From the NCBI GenBank assembly GCA_032716605.1, contig CM064545.1, positions 5,575,199 through 5,639,198 of the forward strand: DNA of 64,000 bases, read 5' to 3'. Made by a program: the position numbers and the translations under genes. Under the pieces are notes generated by a model that was not told where the DNA came from, made no database searches, and worked only from the letters and a program-made list of their open reading frames with translations. Positions 22,206-33,530 of this stretch are shown one piece after another. Every line of letters begins with the position of its first letter. Positions within the stretch are counted from its first letter, which is position 1. The stretch comes from Paralithodes platypus. Lineage: Eukaryota > Arthropoda > Malacostraca > Decapoda > Lithodidae.

Positions 22206-23186
22206 TTGACAAGCAACTATTCTATCTATCTATATGCTCAGGCCCAATCCCCATTTTGGGGGTAGCCGACTCAAGACAGAGCAAGAACAGGGAAAACACA
22301 AAAACAACATAAAACAAAAAATTAACACAGATAAAAAACACAAACTCTCACACATCCAGGTCACCCAGGAGAAGACCCAGAGACCAGGGTTACCAAGGTC
22401 GCTCCAGCACTCCCCCGGCCCCTGACCACCCGGAGAGGTTCCGATCTCGGCAGGCAGACATGCAGCGGAGCCAAAGCCACAAGCCCTCCCACCACACTTC
22501 CAGGCACACCCTTCATATTAATCGTCTCCCCGGGCCAGGCGCCTGATGGACTATTATCTAGTCCAACTTGCGCCCGACCCCTTACTCCAAATGACCACGT
22601 GTTCACTCAACTATTCACAAGCATTCTCCATTCACTCCTGTCCACCACCACTTCCCCTGCCTGATCTATAGTCATTCCTCTATCATCCAAAGCCTTTCTT
22701 ACACAGTCTCTCCATCTCAATGGGGGTCTTCCTGCCCTTCTATCTCCCCCTGTACCTGACTCACATATTCTCTTTGTAAGCCTTTCATCTCCCATTCGTT
22801 CAACATGACCATACCAGCTCAGCACCCTTCTGTCCACTCTGGCTGACAAATATTCCTGCTGCCCCACTCTCCTACGTATATCTTCATTCCTCAATCTGTC
22901 TCTACGAGTAACTCCACACATACTCCTCAAGCAGCTCATCTCCATCACATCCAGCCCTCTTTTCTCCTTTTTCTTCAGAGCCCATGTCTCAGCCCCATAC
23001 ATCACTGTTGGCACAACAATTCCTTGATACAGTGCACTTTTTACTTTCACTCCGAGATTTCTCGTCTTCCACATACTTCCCATTGCTCCGAAAACCTTCC
23101 TTCCTTCACACACTCTCTGTTTTACCTCCACTTCCATACCTCCACTCCTGCTTATTGTTCCTCCAAGATACAAGTTGACAAGCAAC
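22206..23186 (-). mobile_element. 5'-truncated non-LTR insertion with 12-bp target duplication
   Basis: TTGACAAGCAAC at 22206-22217 and 23175-23186 flanks the insert. On the minus strand the C-terminal coding part (22607-23174) reads YLGGTISRSGG, YGAETWALKKKEKR, MCGVTRRDRLRNEDIRRR and VLSWYGHVERMGDERLTKR, ending LVNS. This is the RT-distal domain of an RTE-like or related LINE, different in sequence from the family at 2941-4182. The 3' UTR ends in GCCTGAGCATATAG plus (ATAG)n. The 213-codon frame is unbroken but starts in flanking DNA, so it makes no complete protein. Confidence 0.93.
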
Positions 23187-23216
23187 ACCTTGACTATACT
23201 CTGTTCATTGTAGGTA

Positions 23217-23400
23217 GGCCAGAAATCCTGACCCCAACCTCTCATAACTCAAACAGAACTAGAGTAATTCCGCTAATATATCTACCATTTGTGAAGAGTC
23301 AGTCAGGACAGAAATTACAAACCCAACCTTTCATAACTCAACAAGGACTAGAGTAATCGAGCTAATTATATTAGCATTTTTGGAAGGAGTCAGCCTGGGA
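23217..23400. repeat. Two-copy direct repeat, about 90 bp unit
   Basis: CAGAAATyCTGACCCCAACC followed by TCATAACTCAA and GACTAGAGTAATC recurs once after about 85-90 bp with many substitutions. Non-coding. Confidence 0.55.
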
Positions 23401-23613
23401 GTAGATGTGGAGATTTACAGCTCATTTACTATAGCCTTGCTTCAGTAACCGAGGATAGAAGTCACAAGTCCTGGCCAATCTATTATGAATAGACTATAAT
23501 TAGATCAATATACCAACACAGATAGTATATTACCTATGTGGCCTGAAGACCAATACAAATATTTATGTTGAAGAGAGCCGTTATTCCTCTATAACGAATG
23601 TAAACACTACTGC
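23401..23613. other. Spacer before Harbinger-like element
   Basis: Short unassigned sequence. No gene. Confidence 0.5.
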
Positions 23614-23831
23614 ATGGTTCACACATTGGCGAGTTGGAGCGCGAGGCCAACGCGAGTGATGAAATTCTTGCACTCGCCAATGATTATCCCAATTTCGCCG
23701 ACACTCGCCGACACTCGCACAGACTCGCGTTGACTCAGACTGCACCGCGTACACTCGCGAACGCGGGCAAAGATTTCATGCATGCATGAAATTTGGAGAG
23801 TCAAGTGGGACTAGGACGCCAAACAGCACAG

Positions 23832-23940
23832 ACTCGCGTATACTCGCGTATACTCGCGTAGACTCCTGTACACTCCTGTAGACTCGTGTGACACTCATGT
23901 AGATTCGTGTGACACTCATGTAGACTCGCGTTGTACTATT
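23832..23940 (+). repeat. 10-bp tandem units in left arm
   Basis: From 23832 the sequence runs in a strict 10-bp register: ACTCGCGTAT, ACTCGCGTAT, ACTCGCGTAG, ACTCCTGTAC, ACTCCTGTAG, ACTCGTGTGA, and on with slight drift. From 23950 the units turn round (GAGTCTACATGAGTCTAC). Right-arm copies lie at 24735-25130. Such repeats commonly serve as subterminal transposase-binding sites. Confidence 0.85.
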
Positions 23941-24253
23941 TAGACATTAAATGATCGCGAGTCTACATGAGTCTACATGATGAGTCTACGCGGGTCTACG
24001 TGAGTCTACACGAGTACAACATGAGTCAACACTATATGCAAATAACCATGTGGGTGCCAATATTGGCAAAGGCGAGTTTAACAGGAGTCAACACGACCCT
24101 AACGCGAGTTAACACGGGGATACGCGAGTGTAACACGCGTAAACGAGAGTACCCCCGTGGTGGTCTGAATTTTACAATATGTGTGGCGAGTCTATGTGAA
24201 ACCAACATGAGTATACATGAGTTTACGCGATATAAACGCGGGTCTATGCGAGT

Positions 24254-24604
24254 CTACGCGAGGAATGGCGAAACCAACGCGAGTCTACGCGAGGAACGGC
24301 GAAACCAACGTGAGTCTACATGAGCGGTGTGCGACTGCTGGCAACACCGCGCGAGTAGGTGGCACCACCGCGTCATACACCCCCCTATAAAAGGACCGCC
24401 CACGCTGCCTACTCCACTCTCCACCATGACCCCGAACTGTGGCCGTCTCAGTAGCCACCTCCTAGCCCAAACTGTCCTTCGTGGCCTTTCCCCTTGATGT
24501 CTTTCTTCAGCCTCCTTCTCCTCCAGCTCCTCTAGGTCTACGAGATGCATCTGCATCTGCAGGAGTATGGCCACAGCTGCCGCTCTGCGCCTCGTGATGG
24601 ACAT
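24254..24604 (-). pseudogene. HARBI1-type transposase N-terminal fragment
   Basis: From the ATG at 24604 the protein starts MSITRRRAAAVAILLQM, continues with an acidic EELEEKEAEERHQ segment and reaches RRTVWARRWLLRRPQFG, like the conserved entry of PIF/Harbinger transposases. The similarity stops at about 24430, where a deletion joins unrelated arm sequence. The DDE nuclease domain is missing. I chose this start, not the in-frame ATG at 24757, because a TATA box lies between them at 24722-24728. The remaining 50 residues are arm translation. The product, if made, would be inactive. Confidence 0.65.
24386..24393 (+). promoter_or_regulatory. TATA box facing inward from left arm
   Basis: TATAAAAG sits after a C run and about 40 nt before CACCATGAC. 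It faces the transposase fragment head-on. In an intact element it may have served a second gene, of which only the first bases would remain. Inferred from position only. Confidence 0.4.
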
Positions 24605-24721
24605 GGTGTGTGGGTGGGTGGGTGGGTTGGTGGGTGGGTTGGGCTGTATCCTGCAGAGTAACACGTACGTCCGTCCGTGGTGGTGTTGCGTGGTGTGAGA
24701 AATGGTGCCAGTGGGGGGCCT

Positions 24722-24728
24722 CTTTATA
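24722..24728 (-). promoter_or_regulatory. TATA box of the transposase fragment
   Basis: TATAAAG on the minus strand, about 118 nt before the ATG at 24604. It lies just inside the right arm and reads inward. Confidence 0.45.
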
Positions 24729-25324
24729 CGTTTCCTGACCCTCGTCAACACTCGCACACACTCATGTTAGACTCCCATACACTCCTGTTAACTTCCTGTA
24801 GACTCGCGTTCATCTCGTGTAAACACGTATAAACTCATGTAAACTCCTGTGACACTCATGTAGACTCCTGTAGACTCGCACTATTCGTACCCTGGAATGT
24901 GACCGTTATTTTTCAAATTTCGGCGGTGCGTGTTGGGGTCGTGTTACACTCGCCGACACTCACGGATACTCCTGTGAACTCGTGTAAACTCATGTAAACT
25001 CGTGTAAACTAGTGTTATATTTGTGTTATATGGGTGTTTACTCGCATCAGATGCTACTCGCGTTGGGTTCGGGCTCCATCAACGGCGGTATGTGGCGAGT
25101 GTGACTCGCGTTGGCTTCGCGCTCTGACTCGCCAATGTGTGAACCAGGCATACCGGTATGTTGAGTCAATAGCCAACTCAAACATTAGCCTTCACCCTAT
25201 CAAACAAAGATTTACTTCCAGATTAATTCATTATTCACATTACAACATCTAAATATTTACAAATGTTCTTTTATTCAGAAAGATTTTATCATCATCTCAA
25301 ATTCATACCGCAATGATATTATTT

Positions 25325-25445
25325 AATGTATGTTCAACCAATGCATAACAGCTGCAAACAAGGCAAACAGAGTATTAGGATTCACACAACGATAATTTAC
25401 ATATAAACACGAGAACGTAATAATGCCACTTCAAAAGTATGGTAT
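25325..25445 (+). pseudogene. CR1/L2-like RT relic, short
   Basis: Translation gives QCITAANKANRVLGFTQR and, after a stop, FTYKHENVIMPLQK, matching the AxKANRxLGFIxRNF...LYKSLVR block of CR1/L2 elements. Only about 40 residues survive. Confidence 0.65.
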
Positions 25446-25529
25446 ATGCTTTAAATTATGTATATGTACCTGTTAGCCATATACTGTATTATGCATGTTG
25501 AAAGTATTTATCACATCTCTCTCTCTCTA

Positions 25530-25532
<3 letters not shown>

Positions 25533-25580
<48 letters not shown>
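25533..25580. repeat. (TA)n microsatellite
   Basis: About 24 TA units preceded by a short (TC)n run. Confidence 0.97.
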
Positions 25581-25583
<3 letters not shown>

Positions 25584-25984
25584 CATAAAATGGAATTGAG
25601 CAACAAGCCTAACTATCCCAAACGAGGCTCTTCCATTAACACTTACCTACCTGTCAAGCAATAACATAGAACTACCACACTTCACCCATATTACATACCG
25701 GTATATCAGCTACTTGATTCTTACCCTTCAATATTCACCAGTTATACTTATATTTATCAGTAATTTGTTTTACTCAAATTTGGAAAGGCCTCACGTAATC
25801 ATTTTGTCAAAAGGACATGTATCAATTACAGATGGTATCTTATGGTGACTTTATAATTAACTACAGTAGACGGTCTTAATATGTTCAGATTAGAAAGAAT
25901 CTTTCAATTTACTACCATAACACATTCAAAATATTGTGGAGTTATGCCTATATGAATACCATTAAGATAAGTAAGGTTATGGAC

Positions 25985-26165
25985 AAGAGCTGCCATTTAG
26001 GGGTTGATTTTATGCTGGCGAGCGATAGCTAGCCTGCAATTTAGGAGGAACCGGACATCTTCCGAGGTATTTTTCTACCGATTTTTTTTACAAATTCATC
26101 TCGAACGGGGGTCTTGGAAGTATTTTTCTTGAGCTGGAAGGAGGTCCTTGGATCAAACTACAAAG
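25985..26165 (+). repeat. Dispersed repeat A, copy 3 (partial)
   Basis: It has GCTGGCGAGCGATAGCTAGC, GGAGGAACCGGACAT, TTTTTCTACCGA and CATCTCGAACGGG, in the order of the extended copy at 7170-7430. The upstream ~31-bp modules are missing. Confidence 0.65.
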
Positions 26166-27770
26166 TTCCCGTTAATGTAAACCGCTACAGTGTGGGTGTT
26201 GGTGCACTTCACCTTTCTCCCCTCTGCCAGGTACCGGATGTACTTTGAGCCTCTCCCCTCTCTCAGGGATCAATGTCCATTAAGGTTTGTGGCCCCTCAC
26301 GGAGATCTTCAATAATTCACAATGTGTACAGTCGCTGCCAGATACCTGTCCTACCGTACAGTTGGCCAACACTTCCACCTGGGCCAGGGCTTCTTTTATT
26401 TATGCAATTATAGAGTAATAAAGTAGAGGTGTGGCAAACGAAACATATAAAGTTAACATACTCATCAGTTTGTTCATGTTAGTTTTTTCCAATTCTTGTG
26501 TTAATATTGTTACGCATCTTGATCCTCAAGTGGTTAACTTGATGAATCTAGATAGCACAGATATGTATATTAAGGTATCAGTCAGATGAAGGCAAAACAA
26601 AAGTAAAATCTAATAACATTATTTCCTGTTGTTGCTTCTTTTCCTTTTGGATCTTAGGACTTGGTATCCTTTATTGACTGACACTCTTTAATTATGGAAA
26701 AATACTGAAACTAATTAAAGTCATGTAGTATTTATAAAGAATTATTATTTAACCGAAGCTTAGTAGGCTATGGTTATGAACCGAATAAGTTATATCTAAA
26801 GAAGGACTATTAATTCTATAAAAGTCTTGAAAGATAAATATTAAAGTAAGAATATTTCTGTCTCTTACGCTTTTTGAAATGAATAGATAGTTTTCTTATA
26901 TCATGTCCTTTTATTTATATTTAATGTAGTTATTATTCTTGGTTCTTGTCTTACGTTAATAGTATTATATTATTATTATCATCAGGATTAATATCAAAGT
27001 CACATAAAAAGTTAGATATATATTTATTAATTAGATAAATGTATTTCTTAACCACGTAACATTGAGGTTTGATTATGAGTAAATTACGTTACAGGATCGC
27101 TTCATATATTCGATTCAGGTCTCACTCAAATAATATGAAAAGCAAAAATAATATTTTGAAGCTAAAAGAATTGTCTTCAGCTTAGGAAATCACTAGAAGT
27201 AACATTAAAACAGCCATGTTAGTCTAAGGCGATATTACTAATAAGAGACAATAGTATCACCGTTCTTGTTCTTACCAGCAATGTAAGCAAATGAAAGAAC
27301 TCGTAAGTATTAATATAAAACAATAGTATTACTTTTATCATAACCCAATTACTTGAAGAGTTGCTTTAGTCCACAAGTCAGTCAACTAAAATAGTTAAGT
27401 ACATAATAGTAGCGTTAACGTTAATTCCCAATCACATATCTCACTAACCAACATAACGTAAGTGTTTACACCGAACACACTTATCACACACTTATATAAT
27501 CTGACTGACAGTCACAATCCCATTATAATACTTCACCCCGTCTTCCTCCAGCTGCAAGTTCACCTTCCCAACTCCAAATGAGACTGATTTGAATGCTCAC
27601 TACTCGGGTCTTATATACTAAGCAATGATGGTGTAGGAACGAATCAGGAGGCGGGGGATGGTGCGCGCCCCGATCACAGCTCCTCTAGTTGCGTAAGAGG
27701 TGTGTGGTCCAATGGCGTCGATTGGCGTCGATCATCGTCATAGCGTCGGGTCATCGAAGTAGTTTGCAGG
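26166..27770. other. Long AT-rich stretch
   Basis: 1.6 kb without a recognisable gene or element. The last ~150 bp (27640-27770) is GC-richer, with GGCGTCGAT repeated. It could be intron or intergenic sequence. Confidence 0.55.
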
Positions 27771-29577
27771 TGTTACGATCGGGTCTCGTATAAATCAGTG
27801 GCTCTTATACATTATTAGACTGGCATAAATGCAACAACGGAAACGCTAGATCCAACCCCTGATATATAATCCCGTCGAACAAAGAACACATATACCCTCC
27901 AGAGTTATATCTGCGATAGCGGGGTATCTTAACTCTCAGTATCTATGTGCTTCTACTATAGGCTGATGTTCTCTGAAACAGCCTATTACCTATAACATAT
28001 GGGTGCTTAGTTATGGTACACAAGGAAAAGATAGTTAACTTAATTAAATCACAAGAGTGATCTAATGCAAACAAGAAGAAGGTTTACTTAACATTACTTT
28101 AATCAATAATATCTGTCACTCCTTTATGAAAGAAAGTGTTGTAAAGTCCTCAAGCACCAAACAAGGAATCTTCTGAATAATGTCGGATGCTACTAAGAAG
28201 AACGTATCGGAAATGGAACCACAAAATAGCAGGAGGCAGGACAATGCACGTGTAGGCTAAATACACAAAAATGCTGGACATATAATGTTATTGGACACAA
28301 GAATATTATAAGCGGTACAACTGTAATAATGCTCGCCACGAAAAAGTAGTACTCCTATTAACAAAACCGGTCTATGCTGGTTGTGTCTCTCTACAGCAAC
28401 CTAGACCTCAAAATGCTTGTGTAAAAATATTGGGTATGCATAAAAGAGTATATGATCTAATCCAGCTAATGTCTACCCGGGTTAATAAAGTCTAGCTGGG
28501 ATGCGCAAAGGTACAGAATTCTGGTGGAGCAAGGCAGCTCCTAGCCTAGTGTGGACCTTGGGTCTGTGCGGCCTGATTATGTTAATATGAAGGGCTGCTC
28601 TCTTGAGGATTCTCGATCACAAGTAGCGAGTATCCTCCTGGCGACCCTCAAAAGTAAAAGCAAATAGAGTTAGAACAGTGTTGGGTGGATTAGGCAAGCA
28701 GCCCTCACGCACTACACAGTCTAAACTCCAAGGTACACAGACAAAAGATCCACCTAGGTAACCCACAGAATCCGTAGTGTCGTGTAGCTCAAAAGTAGCC
28801 TACACACATTGAAAACACCAACAGCAAGGTACCTGATCCCTAGTCTAGCATTATTTAACCCTGTAGAAATATTAGTGATTGATGGAGACAGTCTGAACAA
28901 TACAATCTCCCAAAAAGACAATGACTATCTTCAACCTTAATCTAGTACATAAGAAATGTGAGATCCAGCATATAATACAGTCTGGCCACCAATTCAAGGT
29001 GTGGATGCAGAGGACCAGAGGGGAATTGATATTAATAAAAGGTGAGGAAATAGTGGAAATGATAGAGGCAGTAGGAGAGAAAGATTCTAAGACAAGAGTG
29101 TGGGACAGTTCAAGGGAGATGCTTAGAGTATGCTGTCTGGGAAGGATCTGACAAGGATATTCCCATGGACCTTCTGGCTGGAGTCCCAGTTCGCAAGAAT
29201 GGCACGAGGGCGCGCGACAGTCGCCCAGTAAGCAGCCGCGTAGTAGGCAGTGTTAGGCAGCAGGCAACGAATCCCGCGAGGCCTATGTAAGGGGGCCAGC
29301 CACGCGCCGCACTCACTACCAAGTCACACTACCTTGTCTCTCTCTCTCTCTCCCTCTCCTGCTCGCCTTCCCATCATTCAACTACTTAACACAATACTTT
29401 CAATTGACTAAATAAAATAGAAAGGATTGTGACAGACGAAAATAAAGAACAGTTCTGAACTCAAGCTTTCTCGAGAAGGAAAGTACACAATGATAGGTAG
29501 ACTGTAGCTATATTCTCTGCCCTGGCGAGTCCTAGCGAGTAAGCCATGCGGTTCTGGGGGAAGCGGTGAGCGTCACA
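27771..29577 (-). repeat. LTR of element L3 (3' LTR, minus orientation)
   Basis: 1807 bp starting TGTTACGATC and ending GCGTCACA in plus. It resembles the L1 LTRs throughout (for example CTATACCCTCCAGAGTTA-like, TGCTGG and AAGCCAT/GGAGGC end blocks) but with many differences, so it is a sister subfamily. It is followed by a matching polypurine tract and about 90 bp of internal sequence, so it is a 3' LTR and not a solo LTR. Confidence 0.85.
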
Positions 29578-29667
29578 CCCCACCCAAGATTTTTAAGAGG
29601 CTCCAACTATGAGCTCTAAATCTGACACGCAGAACCCATACAAAATTCGCCACTCCTAGCCACCCAG
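29578..29667 (-). other. Polypurine tract and 3' internal remnant of L3
   Basis: Minus strand AAAAATCTTGGGTGGGG ends at the LTR. The remaining ~75 bp is collinear with the start of L1's 3' internal region (10297-10390). It is cut off exactly where the plus-strand LTR of L2 begins, which suggests L2 inserted into L3. Confidence 0.65.
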
Positions 29668-31370
29668 TGTGACGCCTCCCGGCGTTAGCAGAATGGTTGC
29701 GTGGGGTATTGCAGCTCGCTAGCGCTCGCCAGGATGGGGGGATAGGCTACAGTTGTCCTAGAATGATCTGCTTTATTTCATTAGTGTCGTGTTGCCACAG
29801 ACAGTCTAGAAGTGGTCTTTGTTTTGGTCTGTGGCCGTGCCTTATGTTTTATATTCGCTATAATATAAATGTTGCTTGTGTGGGAGGCGAGCGAGAGAGT
29901 GTGAAGGAGTACACCCAGCAGCGTGGTGAGCTATGACGCGGCTCGCTTGGGCGCTGACGGCGTTGGCGGCCGGGTGGTCAACTAGTCCCTTCCCGTCGCT
30001 GCCTCGTGTTTTTTACCAGCTCAGAGCTTGCCTGACACGCGTATCGTCTACATCCTTTGCAATTCTGTCCCCCATACTCGCTACTTTGCATACTATTTCT
30101 CTCTCTCGACTTCTCCTTTCTCATTCTCTAATCTTTATTAAACTCAACATCCCTTCTGGTTTCAGCATAGACGTTCACCGTCGACCAGTCGTATTGTACG
30201 CGAAGCTCTCAGATATTTCCATGTATTAGGTTAAGGAGGTATTATGCTTTATTGAGGTTTAGAGAGACGGACTTTTCCGTATGTGTCCTCTCTCGGGAAG
30301 GTTGTAGACCGGTATATGTCTCCCTTGCAAGGTGTTGAGTGATTCTTCTTGGTTATCTAAAGCTAGACTAGGGGTAAGGTTACTGTGTCGTTGTCTCCGA
30401 TGTGTGCAGTGTTAGCTAAGCTCTGCACGACATCGACAGGTACTGTGTGAGCCTAAGTTGTCTTCGGGTTGGTTTACTTTGCGAGCACAGCGCTGTGGTG
30501 TGAGAGGGCCATAGCCTATCCCTCACAACATAGTGCTGCCTCTTTGTGTTGACTTCTGAGGGATCGCCAGGATAGAGCTAGGTACTAGAGACCTAGATTT
30601 ATCAAGAGAGCATCCCCGTCATATAACGTAATCTTCATTATACCACCCTTGGACAACGTTAGGCTACGAGCCGCATGCTCGCCCATTGTTGCCCTGCCTT
30701 GATACCCCAGCTAGACTTTATTAACTGAGCAGACACTGGTTAGAGATAAGCCCCATTATTATATGTATGCAGCATTATTATTCACTGCACTTTTGAGCCG
30801 AGGTTGTTATTGAGTTGCACAACCCGAGTATGCTGTTGCGTTGTGTCACAAAGCATTTCTTTAGTTGTCGAGCATTACTACCTTTGCGCAGTCTTTATTA
30901 TTCGCCTGCCTATTATTAATATATGTCCTAGCATTTATTGTGACCCGTATTCTGCATTATAATTGTTCAAGATTCTTTACGAACATCTTCCCAGCATCAG
31001 ACTTATTTCAGAAGTTTCCAGTTGATGTTGCAGGACTAGCATTGCACTTTCTTTAATACAGGAGTGCCAGTTATTTGAGTATCTACCGTAACGTTAATTA
31101 ATCACGTTAACTATCTTTTCTTTGTGTAACATAATCGAGTAATCTTTTACTGTTTGAGAATAGGCTGTTTCATTGAGCGTCAGCCTAGTGTGTGTGCACC
31201 AGTTACCGAGTCATAGGATACCTCGTCCCGGCACGACTCAGGGCGGTAATGGTGTTTTGTTTTCCAGTGTTTAAGGCAGGGGTTGGATCTAGTGTTACCG
31301 TTGTTGCTTTTTGCCATTATCTAGTCCAATGTTGAAGAGCCCTGTGTCTTTGAGAGCCTGGATCGTAACA
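29668..31370 (+). repeat. 5' LTR of element L2
   Basis: 1703 bp from TGTGACGCCTCCCGG to GATCGTAACA, the reverse orientation of the L1 and L3 LTRs. TG...CA ends are kept. No matching 3' LTR is in the window. Confidence 0.87.
29861..29870 (+). promoter_or_regulatory. TATA-like box in 5' LTR of L2
   Basis: TAATATAAAT about 194 bp into the LTR, at nearly the depth of the TATA-like box in L1. It is a candidate U3 promoter and has not been tested. Confidence 0.4.
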
Positions 31371-31390
31371 AATAGCGACCTAGCTCAGGA
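31371..31390 (+). other. Primer-binding site region of L2
   Basis: AATAGCGACCTAGCTCAGG follows the LTR directly. L1 has AATGGCGACCTTGG at the same place, so the shared part is AAT(A/G)GCGACCT. The TGG expected to pair with the tRNA CCA end is kept in L1 but is TAG here. The tRNA is unknown. Confidence 0.5.
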
Positions 31391-31595
31391 TCTTGTGAAC
31401 TAAGAGATAATTGCAGGATTGTTGTGGTCATTAATTTTGTTTTATTGAGGAATATAGTGGGCACGTTAGAATGTTTTTGGCAAAGTAGTATAGCACTTGA
31501 GAGTCTTCAGACATTTTTGGCAAGTGAATAGTGCTACATAGGAGCTTGGGTACTTCTTCTTTTTTTTATAAACGTGAGAATTTTTGGTGGACACA

Positions 31596-33080
31596 ATGGG
31601 AGACGAATCAGATCATACTGAGGGTTCAGGGAATGATGCAGGCTCTGATGGGCAGCTGCCAGGGGGGGTTAGTAACTAGTGAGGAGGCCGCAAAGAAGTT
31701 TTTGGAGGTGCCTATAACAGCTGATCGACTAGAGGGAATTAGCAAGTATGGTCTACAGTGTTTGGCTCCCCTCATGGGGCTTAAGGTGGCTCATGGCATC
31801 AAGAAGAACGATTTGAGGGCTTGCGTACTGGGGGCGGCTAGTGAGCTCCATGGTGGAGAGGGTGCTCGGGGACTTCTGCTCGAGCCCCCCCTCCACTCTA
31901 CTCCCATCGGGACCTCTAGGATGCCGGAGTTTAGTACGTTCCCGCAGGCCGATAGCCGCTGGCAGCGTGGTTTAGGATCGCTGGGCGGGCCTCCAATAGT
32001 TGCACCTCCTCCTCAAGGTTTCACTACAGAAATGCTCTTCCAGCTTGAGATGGCTAAGATGCAGGCTGAGCGTGAGGAACGTCTCGAACTCGCTAAGATA
32101 GAGGCTAAGCGACAGGCTGATCTCGAACTCGCTAAGGCTAAACTACAGACTGATCTCGAACTCGCGAGAATAAAAGCCCAGTCGGAGGCTGAGTCTACCA
32201 GGTACCGTGCAGATATCGATCTTGAGAAGACTCGGGTGGAAACGACAGGGCAACGTCTCGGTGGTGGGAATCGTGGGCATGATCAGTCTTTGTCGCACCT
32301 GTTGAAGCTAGTCCCTGTATTTGATGAGTCGGGTGTCACCGAATTTTTCATGAGATTCGAGAAGTGCCAGGAACACCAGTGGCCTGGGGAGAAGTGGGCA
32401 GCCCTTGTTTCCTCTAGACTTGTGGGCAAGGGACTCAAGGCTTATGATGCATTGCCTATAGAGTCGTGTATTATCTATGAGGAACTCAAGGAGGCTGTCC
32501 TGAGAGCATACGAACTACAACCAGAGACGTACAGGTTGAAGTTCCGGGGTGTTACCAAGGGTCGGGAGAGCACCTTTTTGGAACATGCCCGGGAGCTGTC
32601 TGATGCTTTTGGGAATTGGCTGAGGTAGGAGAAAGCTACTACGTTTGACGACATTTAACAGTTGGTGCTTTTAGAGCAGTTTTTTAAATGCACGGGCGGC
32701 GACCTGACGTTAAACCTGAAAGAAAAGCAACCAAAAACTCTACAGGAGGCAGCTGAGATGGCTGACCTCCGGCTATCACTAATTCGTGGGTGCGGGTCTG
32801 CCCAGCATAGTGAGGCAGGTAACAAGGGGCGTGATGCCCCCCCCCCGAGTTAGTGGTATACCTTATGCAAACAAGTACAAGAGCCATGATACCAAGACTG
32901 ACCACAAGACTAGCACCGTCCCGTTTAAGAAGGGGCTGGGCCTTTCCCATTACCAAGGGAAGCCCAAAGGGGAGTTGGAGTGTTATCATTGTCATAAAAA
33001 GGGGCACTTTGCAAGAGTCTGTCCTAGCAAACCACCTACAGCAGCTGTGTCTTTGGCCTGCAACATTGGTGTGTCTCCGA
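31596..33080 (+). pseudogene. SCAN-like gag of L2
   Basis: It starts MGDESDHTEGSG at 31596. A frameshift in a G run near 31662-31668 leads to LVTSEEAAKKFLEVPITADR, which is collinear with L1 gag. A long charged coiled coil follows (about 32040-32240, with repeats of LELAKxEAK). The capsid is next: LLKLVPVFDESGVTEFF, LKAYDALPIESC, AYELQPETYR, then stops at 32626 and near 32656, then QLVLLEQFFKCTGGD and TLQEAAEMAD. A second frameshift in a C run near 32838 precedes the zinc knuckle CYHCHKKGHFARVC. The capsid helices resemble the SCAN/Gmr1 type. Several independent breaks make it inactive. Confidence 0.87.
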
Positions 33081-33194
33081 AGTCGTCTGAGTTTGCCCGG
33101 GGCAGTTCGTCAGAGGCTGAGGCACAGCCAATGCAGAAGCACCTGGGAGGCTCGAACCCTGCTCGGGATGTTTTTTGCGACCATAGAGGGCGGG

Positions 33195-33530
33195 GTTGCG
33201 TGATGTGGGCGGGGCGCAAGCATGGAGTTGAGGTCTTGCGTGATACAGGTGCTTCCCAGATTCTGATGAAAAACTTGACTGGCTACCCTATAAATGTGGC
33301 TCGGGTGGTAGTGGTGCAGGGTATTAATGCAACTCTGTAATACCCGCTGGTGCGGTTGGAGTTGGAGGTGGATGGTGTGGCACGTGAATTGGATGTCGGG
33401 ATTGTGGAGAAACTGCCAGTGAAGGGCGTCGACCTTCTTCTCGGCAACGACTTTGTAATGCCCGCTTCTGAGGTTCTACCCTTAGTCGTTGCCGAGAGGC
33501 CGGCCGACGTGAGTAGGGAAGAGCAAGAGT
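33195..33530 (+). pseudogene. Aspartic protease of L2
   Basis: LRDTGASQILM holds the D-T-G site; VDLLLGNDFVMP is the second half. A TAA near 33340 breaks the frame between them at almost the same place as in L1, so the break may be an old feature of the family or a programmed site. Confidence 0.83.

Larger units (their letters stand above)
23614..25139. mobile_element. PIF/Harbinger-like DNA transposon, deletion derivative
   Basis: The ends match as a roughly 40-bp terminal inverted repeat: GGTTCACACATTGGCGAGT and, after two mismatches, GAGCGCGA and GCCAACGCGAG on both sides. The subterminal arms are packed with short ACTCGCGTAG-like units (GAGTCTACGCGAG in reverse). In the centre, a minus-strand frame starts with a HARBI1-type transposase N-terminus. 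Most of the transposase and any second gene are deleted. The target duplication is not clear: flanks read TACTGCA on the left and GGCATAC on the right. It would depend on an intact relative to move. Confidence 0.75.
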
